Origin: Flavobacteriales bacterium
Lineage (GTDB): Bacteria; Bacteroidota; Bacteroidia; Flavobacteriales_F; PHOS-HE28
DNA: 64,000 nucleotides
NCBI GenBank assembly: GCA_016705545.1
Contig: JADIYA010000006.1
Coordinates: forward strand, 372,001-436,000
Reading direction: 5' to 3'
The notes below the pieces were generated by a model. That model was not told the DNA's origin. It was given only the letters and a program-made list of their open reading frames with translations, and did not search any database. Of this stretch, positions 17,383 to 25,563 are shown one piece after another. How positions within the stretch are numbered: the first letter of the stretch is position 1; every line of letters begins with the position of its first letter. A program made the translations under genes and the position numbers.

Positions 17383-18549
17383 ATGGATTCAACCATGAAA
17401 GTCGCCGTGATCGGCGCCGGCACCATGGGCAGCGGCATTGCGCAAGTGGCCGCGCAGGCTGGGCATGACGTGGTGCTCTTCGATACCCGTCGCGAGGCGG
17501 TAGAGAAGGCATTGGCCGCACTGCGCAAGACCTTGGACAGGCTTGTGGAGAAAGGCAAGCTCAAGAAGGAGCAAGCCGACGGCATCCATGGCCGCATCGC
17601 ACCGGCAAGCGACCTGAGGGAACTCACCGGCAGCGGGCTCGTGATCGAAGCCATCATCGAGGACCTGGGCATCAAGAAGAAGCTCTTCGCTGATCTCGAA
17701 GGCCTCCTGGGCGCGGAAGCTGTGCTCGCAACGAATACCTCATCGCTCTCTGTCACTGCGATCGCCGCGGCATGCGCGAAGCCCGAGCGTGTCATCGGCC
17801 TGCATTTCTTCAATCCCGCGCCATTGCTGCCCTTGGTGGAAGTGGTGCCCGGATTAGTCACGGATCCAGAGCTCGGTGCGCGCTTGAACGTCTTGATGCA
17901 AGCCTGGGGCAAGGTGCCCGTGCTGTGCAAGGACACGCCCGGCTTCATCGTGAACCGCGTGGCACGCCCGTACTACGGCGAGAGCATCCGCATACTCGAA
18001 GAGGGCATCGCCGCAATGCCCACGATTGACGCTGCATTGAAGACCTACGGCGGTTTTCGCATGGGCCCCTTCGAGTTGATGGACCTGATCGGCAACGACA
18101 TCAATTTCACGGTGACGAAGACCGTGTGGGAGGCCTTTCACTTCGATCAGCGCTATAAACCGAGCCTCACGCAGCAGCGTCAGGTGGAGAGCGGGCGTTT
18201 GGGTCGCAAGAGCGGAAGGGGCTACTACGGCTATGGCGACGACGAATCCATCCCCAGCACGCATGTTGACATGGTCTTGGGCAACACCATCGTGGAGCGG
18301 GTGCTGGCCATGCTCATCAACGAAGCTGCCGACGCCCTTTTCTGGGGCATCGCTTCCGCGAAGGACATCGACCTGGCCATGACCAAGGGCGTGAATTACC
18401 CGAAGGGCCTGCTGGCTTGGGCCGATGAGCAAGGCCCGGCACATTGGCTGGACGTGCTCGAGCGCCTGCAAGCGGAGTATGGAGAAGACCGCTACCGCCC
18501 TTCTCCCCTGCTCCGTCGCTTGGCCAGAGCCGGGACGCGGTTCCACTGA
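17383..18549 (+). CDS. 3-hydroxyacyl-CoA dehydrogenase, PaaH/PaaC-like
   Basis: About 388 residues: NAD-binding Rossmann domain at the N-terminus (VAVIGAGTMGSGIAQVAA), the family motif NTSSLSVTAIA followed by IGLHFFNPAPLLPLVEVV with the catalytic His, then CKDTPGFIVNRV and two consecutive C-terminal 3HCDH domains (the second starts at IVERVLAMLINEAADA). The double C-terminal domain is the arrangement of PaaH (3-hydroxyadipyl-CoA dehydrogenase) and FadB-type proteins without the hydratase. It oxidises 3-hydroxyacyl-CoA with NAD. ATG 17383 is chosen because a TTCG box ends 5 bases earlier; ATG 17395 is an alternative. The neighbouring PaaG-like gene supports phenylacetate or beta-oxidation. Confidence 0.9.
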   Translation: MDSTMKVAVIGAGTMGSGIAQVAAQAGHDVVLFDTRREAVEKALAALRKTLDRLVEKGKLKKEQADGIHGRIAPASDLRELTGSGLVIEAIIEDLGIKKKLFADLEGLLGAEAVLATNTSSLSVTAIAAACAKPERVIGLHFFNPAPLLPLVEVVPGLVTDPELGARLNVLMQAWGKVPVLCKDTPGFIVNRVARPYYGESIRILEEGIAAMPTIDAALKTYGGFRMGPFELMDLIGNDINFTVTKTVWEAFHFDQRYKPSLTQQRQVESGRLGRKSGRGYYGYGDDESIPSTHVDMVLGNTIVERVLAMLINEAADALFWGIASAKDIDLAMTKGVNYPKGLLAWADEQGPAHWLDVLERLQAEYGEDRYRPSPLLRRLARAGTRFH

Positions 18550-18650
18550 AACTTAGACTCTGATCCAGTCCGGAAACAAACTTTTGCATTCATGTATTTA
18601 CCACGGAAAATATTTGCCTTTCTTTGCACCCCAATTCACCAACACCAATC

Positions 18651-19313
18651 ATGAAGTCCACAGTCCTTTCCATTGCCGCCATGGCCACTTTGCTGGTCGC
18701 TTGCGGTCCTTCTGAGGCGGAAAAGCAAGCCGCTCGCGAGAAAGCCGTTGCCGACAGCTTAGCTGCTGCCGCTGCTGCAGAGCACAACTACACCATCGAC
18801 CCTGCCACCAGCGTGCTCAACTGGGCGGCCAAGGTCACCGGTCCGGCGCCTTATGGCCATAGCGGAACCATCGCCTTCAACAGCGGTTCCTTCACTGTAC
18901 AGGGCGGCGTGCTCACCAAGGGCGCCTTCGAAGTGAATATGACCTCGATCAACCCGACCGATGATGGCTACCAGCCTGAAGGCAGCAAGCAAGGCACCAA
19001 GAGCCAGCTCCTCGGCCACTTGAGCACCCCTGACTTCTTTGACAGCGCGAACCACCCCGCAGCCAAGTTGACCGTTACCGGGGGCAGCGGAAACACGGCC
19101 ACGGCCGACCTCACCATCCGCGGCACCACTAACGCGGAGACCATCACGGACATCGTGATCACGGAGAATCCCGATGGCACCGTGAAGGCCTCGGGCAAGC
19201 TGGTCTTCGACCGTCAGAAGTATAACGTGGCCTGGAAGCACTACCTGAAGGATGCAATCCTGGCCGACAACATCGAACTGACCGTTGAACTGAACGGCAA
19301 GGCCGCCCAGTAA
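18651..19313 (+). CDS. YceI-family lipoprotein
   Basis: A 220-residue protein with a lipobox (LLVAC, lipidated Cys18), a short Ala/Glu-rich helical linker (about 21-48) and a YceI domain (YTIDPATSVLNWAAKVTG onward, with GHSGTIAFNSGSF and TADLTIRGTT). YceI domains form a lipocalin-like barrel that binds polyisoprenoid or similar lipids; here anchored in the envelope. ATG 18651 is preceded by the AT-rich sequence AAATATTTGCCTTTCTTTGCACCCC, which contains two TTTG boxes, so the promoter is probably strong and lies about 30 bases upstream. A terminator follows. Confidence 0.9.
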   Translation: MKSTVLSIAAMATLLVACGPSEAEKQAAREKAVADSLAAAAAAEHNYTIDPATSVLNWAAKVTGPAPYGHSGTIAFNSGSFTVQGGVLTKGAFEVNMTSINPTDDGYQPEGSKQGTKSQLLGHLSTPDFFDSANHPAAKLTVTGGSGNTATADLTIRGTTNAETITDIVITENPDGTVKASGKLVFDRQKYNVAWKHYLKDAILADNIELTVELNGKAAQ

Positions 19314-19324
19314 CCGGTTGGTGA

Positions 19325-19364
19325 AAGAGGGGAGCGCTCGCTGCAAGGCGGGCGCTTCTCTTTT
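19325..19364. terminator. Hairpin terminator between yceI-like gene and DUF2461 gene
   Basis: AAGAGGGGAGCGC (19325-19337) pairs with GCGCTTCTCTT (19352-19362) and is followed by TT; the loop contains CGCTGCAAGGCG. It sits between convergent genes and probably serves both. Confidence 0.65.
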
Positions 19365-19368
19365 GAGC

Positions 19369-20034
19369 CTAGTTCATGGCTTTCGATAACCATTGGTTGA
19401 ATGGGCACATGGCCAACCAGTGGTCCATGAGCGCATCCATGAGCTTGGGGTCGGAGACCAGTTTCGCGGGCAACTCAGCGCCCACGTAGAACTGCCTGTT
19501 CGCGATCAACGGCTCCTTGGCCGCATGAGCCTTGAATTCCGGTGGCAGCACCTTGTTCGCTTCGCCTTGCACCGATTTGAAGAGCGTGACGAAGGGTTTG
19601 CCGCTGATGGCCTTTCGGAAGCCCTTTCCATCCTTCATGATCGCCTCGCGGATCGCGTAGAGCTGCTCCTTCTCCGGCTGATAGCAGCCGCCGTAGAACT
19701 TGACGGCTTCCGGCCCAAAGGCGAAATAGATGCCTGGCACGCTGTGATCCTTGCGACCAGCGGCTGAGATGATAGCCGATGCTTCGAGCTTGTAGGGCGT
19801 CTTGTCCTTGCTGAAGCGGATGTCCTTGTTGATGCGGAAGATCGCCTCCTTGGGCTCGATGGTGATGGACTTGTCGCGCTTCGCGATCCGCGCGATTGCC
19901 TCCCCAACGAAGGCCTCGAAGGGCTTCTTCACGCTCGATTCGTAACGCTTCCGGTTGGCGTCGAACCATTCCTTGTTGTTGTTCTTCGCGAGGTCCTTGA
20001 AGAACTTATTGAAGTCGGGCGTGAACCAGGCCAT
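19369..20034 (-). CDS. DUF2461 family protein
   Basis: A 221-residue cytosolic protein of the DUF2461 (TIGR02453) family. Recognised by FFKDLAKNNNKEWFDANRKRY at the N-terminus, RINKDIRFSKDKTPYK at about residues 67-82, GIYFAFGPEAVKFYGGCYQPE, and the C-terminal PKLMDALMDHWLAMCPFNQWL. The family is widespread but uncharacterised. The ATG at 20034 gives the normal family length; the frame is open further upstream. Divergent from the alkyl-DNA repair gene, with about 65 bases between. Confidence 0.9.
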   Translation of the reverse strand: MAWFTPDFNKFFKDLAKNNNKEWFDANRKRYESSVKKPFEAFVGEAIARIAKRDKSITIEPKEAIFRINKDIRFSKDKTPYKLEASAIISAAGRKDHSVPGIYFAFGPEAVKFYGGCYQPEKEQLYAIREAIMKDGKGFRKAISGKPFVTLFKSVQGEANKVLPPEFKAHAAKEPLIANRQFYVGAELPAKLVSDPKLMDALMDHWLAMCPFNQWLSKAMN

Positions 20035-20098
20035 TGGCAGAGATTTGCGACCAAGGTATCGGAGGCGTTGATCGAACGGAACGAAGAATCGAATCCTG

Positions 20099-20572
20099 AT
20101 GACGGAGCGTTCTTGGCTTGAAACACCCATCGGCACGCTCCGCATCGAGAGCGATGGCAAACGCATCCAGCGGGTCGCTTTCTGCGAGACGGCAGAGTGG
20201 GATGGCTCCCCGGAAGGCCTGCATCAAGAGGCCGAGCGTCAGTTGCTCGAGTACTTCTCCGGCGCCCGCAAGCGCTTCGAACTGCCGCTGCGATTCGAAG
20301 GTACGCCGTTTCAGTTGAAGGTCTGGGAAGCCGTCGATTCAATCCCTTACGGCGAGACCCTGAGTTACCAAGCGATCGCCGATCGCCTCGGCGGCAACAA
20401 TGCGACCAGGGCCGTAGGCAGCGCGAACGGCGCCAATCCCTTGCTGATCGTGGTGCCGTGCCATCGCGTGATCGCGACGGACGGCACGCTCACCGGCTAC
20501 GCCGGCGGGTTGGAACGGAAGCATTGGCTGCTGCGGCACGAGGGCGCGATCGCCCGCGATCTTTTCGCGTGA
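20099..20572 (+). CDS. ogt: Methylated-DNA--[protein]-cysteine S-methyltransferase
   Basis: A 157-residue suicide repair protein that transfers O6-alkyl groups from guanine to its own cysteine. The active-site motif is PCHRVI with acceptor Cys121; the DNA-recognition helix region YGETLSYQAIADRLG (about 84-98), TRAVGSANGANP and the C-terminal GYAGGLERKHWLL are all present. The short N-terminal domain (WLETPIGTLRIESDG) matches Ogt-type proteins rather than Ada, which would carry an extra Zn/AraC domain. ATG 20099. The next gene is about 55 bases downstream on the same strand. Confidence 0.96.
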   Translation: MTERSWLETPIGTLRIESDGKRIQRVAFCETAEWDGSPEGLHQEAERQLLEYFSGARKRFELPLRFEGTPFQLKVWEAVDSIPYGETLSYQAIADRLGGNNATRAVGSANGANPLLIVVPCHRVIATDGTLTGYAGGLERKHWLLRHEGAIARDLFA

Positions 20573-20626
20573 TGCGGTGAACCGCCATGGAGGCGGCGTG
20601 TACCGCATGGCCAAATCACAAACGCC

Positions 20627-21595
20627 ATGATCGCACGCGCACTCGCATTTTTCATCGCAATAGCCTCTTCCTCTTTCATCTTCCCGCAGGCCATGGGCAA
20701 CCTCATGTATGAGGCCAGCAGCCGCATGTGGCTCCAACAAGCGGAGCAACCCGTTAAAGCCACCATCCAGGGCAACATGCTGGTGCTGGAGGTGAACGCC
20801 ATGATGAACGCCACGGCGGACAGCTACCTCGCGATCTTCCACATCACGCAACTGGGCCAGAGCGCTCAGGAAGCCGATAGCCTGATCAATGCGCGCATCG
20901 CTGCATTCACCGCGCGCGTCAAGAAGCATGGCGTGAAGGAGTCCGAGGTGTTCATGGACATGCTCTCCTTCGTGCCCGTGTATGAGATCGAGACCACGCG
21001 CAAGCTATTCAGCAAGAGCTACCAAGAGGTGCCCGCCGGCTTCGAGATCCAGAAGAACATCCATGTCCGCTTCACCGATGCGCGCATGCTCGACAAGTTC
21101 GTGAGCGCCGCAGCCATCGAGGAGATCTACGACCTCGTGAAGGTGGACTTCTTCGTAGCCGCCCAGAGCGCATGCTACGACACGCTGCGCCTGTTCGCCA
21201 CGCGGCTGCTGCAGCAGAAGCTGGACAACTTCGGGAAGCTGGGGCTGAAGGTGAGCGAAGGGCATCGCCTCGCCGCCGAGCAGAACGGCGCCTATTTCCC
21301 GCTTGACCGGTACGCGGCCTACAAGAGCCGAGTGCAGACCAGTTTGAACAGCCGGCGCAAGGGCCAGTTGGTGAACGATGTGCGCCAGCCCAGCAGCTTC
21401 TTCTACAACAAAGTGCCCTATGGCAAATTCGACATCGTGCTGCACGCCGAGATCACCGAGCCGCCAGTGCAGTACACCTACAACCTCACCATGCAGGTGC
21501 AGCTGCCCGAGGGCTTCCCCAAAAAGGAAGCGAAGGACATCGTGAAGTACGTTTGGATCACCGACACGGGCGATATGAAAGAGCTGAAGCTCTGA
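20627..21595 (+). CDS. Secreted SIMPL (DUF541)-domain protein
   Basis: A 322-residue protein with an N-terminal hydrophobic signal (MIARALAFFIAIASSSFIF). The body resembles the SIMPL/DUF541 fold: an early ADSYLAIFHITQLGQSAQEADSLINARIAAF segment, VKESEVFMDMLSFVPVYEIE, and a second repeat of the same beta-alpha pattern. SIMPL proteins are periplasmic or surface proteins of unknown biochemical role (BP26-like, able to form channels or oligomers). The C-terminal KYVWITDTGDMKELKL is unusual and may be a lineage extension. Identification as SIMPL is by pattern and less certain than the secretion. Confidence 0.62.
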   Translation: MIARALAFFIAIASSSFIFPQAMGNLMYEASSRMWLQQAEQPVKATIQGNMLVLEVNAMMNATADSYLAIFHITQLGQSAQEADSLINARIAAFTARVKKHGVKESEVFMDMLSFVPVYEIETTRKLFSKSYQEVPAGFEIQKNIHVRFTDARMLDKFVSAAAIEEIYDLVKVDFFVAAQSACYDTLRLFATRLLQQKLDNFGKLGLKVSEGHRLAAEQNGAYFPLDRYAAYKSRVQTSLNSRRKGQLVNDVRQPSSFFYNKVPYGKFDIVLHAEITEPPVQYTYNLTMQVQLPEGFPKKEAKDIVKYVWITDTGDMKELKL

Positions 21596-21643
21596 CCGGT
21601 TACCTGGCACCGGGGCGTGCATTGAGCGGTCAAATCACCGCTC

Positions 21644-22297
21644 ATGCTCGCCCTTCTGCTTATTGCTACTTCACCCGTCACACCCTACACGGAACTCAAG
21701 GCATCCATCGAAAGCAAGAGATTGGCCTTCCATAGTGATTACATCGCCACCGACAGCTTTGGCAAAGCCCGCGTGATCGAAAGCGCGCGCAGCTACCTAT
21801 TCGACCGCCTCGCACTCGACATCCTCCCCGCATGGCACGGCACGAAGTGGGACTTCAACGGCACCACCCGCACACCAAAGCAAGGCTCGATCGCCTGCGG
21901 CTACTTCGTGAACACCGTGCTGCAGGATGCGGGCTTCCGGTTGCCGCGCATCAAGTGGTCGCAGATGGCGGCGGAACCCATCACCGTGAAGACCTGCCAT
22001 GTGATGAAGCGCTTCCGCGACAGGCCCGTGGGCGAAGTGGAGGCTTGGCTGCGTGCGCAGGGTGATGGGCTCTACAAAGTGGGGCTCGACAGTCATGTGG
22101 GCTTCATCGTGGTGCGCGATGGCCTAGCGCGTTTCGTCCACAGCAACTACTACCAGCGCGAGGTGGGCGTGATGAGCGAGCCGCTTGAAGGCAACAATCC
22201 GCTGTCCCATTCGCATTATCGGATCGTGGGCAGGTTGCTCGGCGATGCCATGATGATCGCGTGGATCACCGGAGCCGATCTCACGACACTTCCTTGA
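21644..22297 (+). CDS. NlpC/P60-like cysteine peptidase-fold protein (probable)
   Basis: A 217-residue protein with a weak hydrophobic N-terminus. The motif GSIACGYFVNTVLQDAGF places Cys85 at the head of a helix and HVGFIVV places His151 at the start of a strand, the order and spacing expected of the papain-like NlpC/P60 or CHAP superfamily; a following Asn/His in FVHSNYY could be the third residue. Such enzymes cut peptidoglycan peptides or amide bonds. The N-terminal signal is short, so cell location is unclear. It sits between a secreted SIMPL protein and a methyltransferase. Function remains a structural guess. Confidence 0.6.
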   Translation: MLALLLIATSPVTPYTELKASIESKRLAFHSDYIATDSFGKARVIESARSYLFDRLALDILPAWHGTKWDFNGTTRTPKQGSIACGYFVNTVLQDAGFRLPRIKWSQMAAEPITVKTCHVMKRFRDRPVGEVEAWLRAQGDGLYKVGLDSHVGFIVVRDGLARFVHSNYYQREVGVMSEPLEGNNPLSHSHYRIVGRLLGDAMMIAWITGADLTTLP

Positions 22298-22313
22298 CCG
22301 CTAGTTTCGGCGC

Positions 22314-23111
22314 ATGGAAGACCGCGATGCCTTCGAGGCGAACAAGCAGCTCTGGAACGCCCGCGTGCCGCACCACCTTGCGTCACGCATGTACGACATG
22401 GATGGATTCTTGGCGGGCAAGAGCTCGCTTACGGCCATCGAGCTCGATTTGCTCGGCGATGTGACCGGCAAGCGAATCCTTCACTTGCAATGCCACTTCG
22501 GTCAGGATACCTTGAGCCTGGCGCGCATGGGCGCGGTAGTCACCGGGCTCGACATCTCGGATGCCGCGATCACAGAGGCGAAACGCCTGACGCATGAACT
22601 TGGGCTGAAGGCCGACTGGGTGCTCGGCAACGTGGTGGAGCATGTGCCCGACCTCGATGGGAAGTTCGATATCGTCTTCTCCAGCTATGGCACCATCGGC
22701 TGGTTGCCCGACCTCAAGCCATGGGCCGCCAATATCAAGCGATACCTCAAACCAGGCGGCTGTCTCGTTTTCGCGGAATTCCATCCGGCGGTTTGGATGT
22801 TCGACAACGACTTCACGCACGTGCAGTACTCCTACTTCAACCGAGGGGTGATCGTGGAGGAGGAACAGGGCACCTACGCGGATCGCGATGCGCCGATCAA
22901 ACTCGCCTCCTACGGCTGGAACCACGACCTGGGCGAAGTGCTCACGGCACTGATCAATGAAGGCCTTGTTCTGGAGCGCTTCACAGAGCTCGATGGCTCG
23001 CCGCACGACTGCTTCGCGAACACCGTGCGCGGGTCCGATGGGTTGTACCGCGTGAAAGGCATGGTAGGCAAATTGCCCATGGTGTACGGGCTCCGGAAGC
23101 GCAAGAGCTGA
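22314..23111 (+). CDS. Class I SAM-dependent methyltransferase
   Basis: A 265-residue methyltransferase: motif I ILHLQCHFGQDTLSLAR (about 56-72), GLDISDAAI with the acidic ribose ligand, WVLGNVVEHVPDLDGKFDIVFSSYG and a post-I LKPGG loop. The C-terminal half carries YSYFNRG and TELDGSPHDCF. The substrate is not evident. ATG 22314 follows TAGTTTCGGCGC, the promoter-type box, by 4 bases, so the gene likely has its own near-leaderless transcript although the previous gene ends only 16 bases upstream. Confidence 0.85.
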   Translation: MEDRDAFEANKQLWNARVPHHLASRMYDMDGFLAGKSSLTAIELDLLGDVTGKRILHLQCHFGQDTLSLARMGAVVTGLDISDAAITEAKRLTHELGLKADWVLGNVVEHVPDLDGKFDIVFSSYGTIGWLPDLKPWAANIKRYLKPGGCLVFAEFHPAVWMFDNDFTHVQYSYFNRGVIVEEEQGTYADRDAPIKLASYGWNHDLGEVLTALINEGLVLERFTELDGSPHDCFANTVRGSDGLYRVKGMVGKLPMVYGLRKRKS

Positions 23112-23189
23112 GGCCGTCCACACCCGCCTGTTCGCCAAGGGCAGCACCTGCCCTGCTCTTCGCACGCGCGCCTTCGCTCCTTTGCACGC

Positions 23190-24617
23190 ATGGCGCTCAG
23201 TCGGTTCTGGACCTTCATCCTCATCCTCAGCATCGCGTACGTGATCATGATGCTAAGCTTGGGCAGGCAGTACAGCTTGGGCATGCTGGTGAACGGCAAG
23301 CAGGGCGATGCGGTCGTGGTGAACGAGCTGGACACCGTAGCGCTGCAAGGCACGCCGCTGCTCGCGCAGATGCGCACAGCGGGCGAGGCGGGCGTTGAGG
23401 TCGATGGCGACCGCTACGTGCTCAACGGCACCGGCATCATCAAGGTCACGCGCGGCAAGCAGCCCGCCGACGGCCTTTTCGCCACCTGCCGCAACACCAT
23501 CATGGATCTGTGGCTCCCGCTGATCGGCTACCTTACCTTCTTCTGCGGGCTGCTCAATCTGCTGATCGACTCGCGCGCCATGGAGAAGGTGGCCCATGTG
23601 CTCTCGCCGGTCTTCCACCGCGTGTTCCCCGGCCTACGGAAGGACCATCCGGCCTATGGCTTCATGACGCTCAACTTCGCTGCGAACTTTCTCGGTCTCG
23701 ACAGCGCCGCCACGCCCTTCGGCCTGAAGGCCATGGAGAGCATGCAAGCGGATAACCCCGAGAAGGACCGCGCCACCGACCCCCAGATCATGTTCCTCTG
23801 CCTGCACGCTGCGGGCCTCACGCTGCTGCCCACCAGCATCATCGGCTACCGCGCCGCCATGGGCGCCGCCAATCCCGCCGACGTGATGATCCCGCTGATC
23901 ATCACCAGCTTCGTGGGCACGCTAGCCGCGCTCTTCATGGTGGCCACCAAGCAGCGCGTGAACCTCTTGAACGTGCCGGTGATGGGTGGCGTGCTGCTCG
24001 TCACCGCGATCATCGGCGGGCTCATGGCCTACATCGGATCGCTTGCTGGTGCAGCCAAATTCCACTTCACCGACAACCTCAGCAACGGCATGCTGCTGGT
24101 GATCATCTTCTTGATCGTGGGCTACGCCTTCCTGATGGAGCGCTACTTCAAGGAAAAAGGAACGAACCTATTCGACAGTTTCGTTCACGGAGCGAAGGAC
24201 GGCTTCACCACAGGACTGCGCGTACTGCCTTACATGCTGGCCATGCTCGCGGCACTGAGCATCTTCCGGAACAGCGGCCTCATGGGGCTGGTGATGGATG
24301 GCCTCTCGTGGGCCATGGCGCAAGTGGGCGTCAGCAAGGAAATCATCGACGCCATTCCCGTGGCGCTCATGCGGCCCTTCAGCGCGGGCGGATCGCGCGG
24401 CTTCCTGCTCGATGCCATGAAGACCTACGGGCCGGACAGCATCACCGGCCAGCTCGTTTGCCTCTTCCAAGGCGCTGCAGAGACCACTTTCTATGTCGTA
24501 GCCCTCTACTTCGGCAGTGTGGGCGTGAAGAACATCCGGTACACGCTCGGCATCATGCTGCTGGCAGATCTGGTCTGCGTGATCACCGCGATCGTGGTGG
24601 TGGGCATGTATTTCTGA
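23190..24617 (+). CDS. SpmA-SpmB fused nucleoside-recognition (Gate) membrane protein
   Basis: A 475-residue polytopic protein in which an SpmA-like half (NTIMDLWLPLIGYLTFFCGLLNL, TLNFAANFLGLDSAATPFGLKAM) is joined to an SpmB-like half (GFTTGLRVLPYMLAMLAALSIFRNSG, PVALMRPFSAGGSRG, YVVALYFGSVGVKN). In spore formers SpmA and SpmB are separate proteins; non-sporulating Bacteroidota carry the fusion, where it presumably moves a small solute, but no substrate is established. A soluble loop of about 70 residues lies between the first and second membrane segments. ATG 23190. OsmC follows 26 bases after the stop and may be co-transcribed. Confidence 0.9.
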   Translation: MALSRFWTFILILSIAYVIMMLSLGRQYSLGMLVNGKQGDAVVVNELDTVALQGTPLLAQMRTAGEAGVEVDGDRYVLNGTGIIKVTRGKQPADGLFATCRNTIMDLWLPLIGYLTFFCGLLNLLIDSRAMEKVAHVLSPVFHRVFPGLRKDHPAYGFMTLNFAANFLGLDSAATPFGLKAMESMQADNPEKDRATDPQIMFLCLHAAGLTLLPTSIIGYRAAMGAANPADVMIPLIITSFVGTLAALFMVATKQRVNLLNVPVMGGVLLVTAIIGGLMAYIGSLAGAAKFHFTDNLSNGMLLVIIFLIVGYAFLMERYFKEKGTNLFDSFVHGAKDGFTTGLRVLPYMLAMLAALSIFRNSGLMGLVMDGLSWAMAQVGVSKEIIDAIPVALMRPFSAGGSRGFLLDAMKTYGPDSITGQLVCLFQGAAETTFYVVALYFGSVGVKNIRYTLGIMLLADLVCVITAIVVVGMYF

Positions 24618-24643
24618 GCTTCGTCGTGCGCGAACTTCGCGGC

Positions 24644-25057
24644 ATGGAAAGCACCCGTCGCGATGTGACCGCCGAGTTGAGCGGTCTGCCCTACCGGACC
24701 ACGATCAGCGCACGCGGCATCACAGCCATTGCCGATGAGCCTTTGGACCATGGCGGTCAGGATGCAGGGCTGCGCCCGCATGAATTGCTGGTGAGCGCCT
24801 TGGCAGGTTGCACGGCCATCACCTTGCGCATGTATGCGGATCGCAAGCAATGGGACGTCGGCAGCATAGGCGTGCATGCCGCCCTTGACCGCACACAAGA
24901 AGGCCGTGCCATCGAGAGCCGGATCCACCTCGAGGTCTCGTTCAGCAAAGAGCTTCCTGCCGATCAGCGCGAGCGGCTGCTTCAGATCGCGGGGGCCTGC
25001 CCGGTGCATCGCACGCTTGAGAGCCCAATCACCCTGACCCGATCCCTGAAGCCATGA
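24644..25057 (+). CDS. OsmC-family protein
   Basis: A 137-residue OsmC/Ohr-like protein. The motif LLVSALAGCTAITLRMYADRK contains the single conserved resolving Cys at the start of a helix, and GACPVHRTLE contains the second Cys, the pair that reduces organic hydroperoxides in this family. DGGQDAGLRPHELL is the usual lead-in. The ATG at 24644 is chosen for length; the stop codon overlaps the next gene's ATG in an ATGA arrangement, so translation of the two is coupled. Likely cytosolic peroxide defence. Confidence 0.88.
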   Translation: MESTRRDVTAELSGLPYRTTISARGITAIADEPLDHGGQDAGLRPHELLVSALAGCTAITLRMYADRKQWDVGSIGVHAALDRTQEGRAIESRIHLEVSFSKELPADQRERLLQIAGACPVHRTLESPITLTRSLKP

Positions 25058-25485
25058 GCAAGGAGCACGAATACACCAACGGCGAGGTCACCATCGTCTG
25101 GAAGAAGGACCTGTGCAGTCACAGCACCAAGTGCTGGCGCGGGTTGCCTTCAGTCTTCAAGCCGGGGCAGCGCCCTTGGATCCTCCCCGAAGGGGCTAGC
25201 ACTGAAGCCGTCATCAACCAGGTGAAGCAATGCCCGAGCGGCGCGCTGAGTTACCGGATGAATGACTCGGGAACCTCGGCTTCCGGTGGATCGGATCCGG
25301 CCGTTCGCGTGGAAGTGAGCGCCAACGGACCATTGCTGCTGAACGGCAGGATAAGGCTGGTGCACGGCGATGGCCGCACCGAAGAACGCGATGGACCGAC
25401 TGCACTCTGCCGATGCGGAGCTTCGGCGAAGAAGCCTTTCTGCGACGGTTCGCATCGGCGGGTCGGGTTCACCGGCAGCCATTGA
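25054..25485 (+). CDS. Two-cluster Fe-S protein: YjdI-type Fer4 domain plus CDGSH domain
   Basis: A 143-residue protein with two metal sites. The first half is a YjdI-like mono-cluster ferredoxin domain (Cys21, Cys27, Cys60; KDLCSHSTKCWRGLP and KQCPSGAL). The second is a CDGSH domain with the ligands Cys119, Cys121, Cys130 and His134 (CRCGASAKKPFCDGSH), the 3Cys-1His set that holds a redox-active [2Fe-2S] cluster. The linker is Ser/Gly-rich. It overlaps OsmC by 4 bases, suggesting a shared redox or sulfur-transfer role. Electron partners are unknown. Confidence 0.9.
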   Translation: MSKEHEYTNGEVTIVWKKDLCSHSTKCWRGLPSVFKPGQRPWILPEGASTEAVINQVKQCPSGALSYRMNDSGTSASGGSDPAVRVEVSANGPLLLNGRIRLVHGDGRTEERDGPTALCRCGASAKKPFCDGSHRRVGFTGSH

Positions 25486-25540
25486 TCGGCCCAGTGCGGG
25501 CAACCTGACCAAGAGCAGATAGCGCACCTCGACTCGGGCA

Positions 25541-25548
25541 TACCTTTG
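25541..25548 (+). promoter_or_regulatory. -7 element TACCTTTG before the 481-residue conserved protein
   Basis: An exact TAnnTTTG, 15 bases before the ATG at 25564, in the gap after the Fe-S protein gene. It indicates a separate promoter for the downstream gene. Confidence 0.5.
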
Positions 25549-25563
25549 CACCGTAACGCCAAC

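Noticed and set aside
15885..18549. A complete phenylacetate (paa) cluster
   Set aside because: Only PaaG-like and PaaH-like enzymes are present; no paaABCDE oxygenase or paaK is seen, so general beta-oxidation is equally likely.
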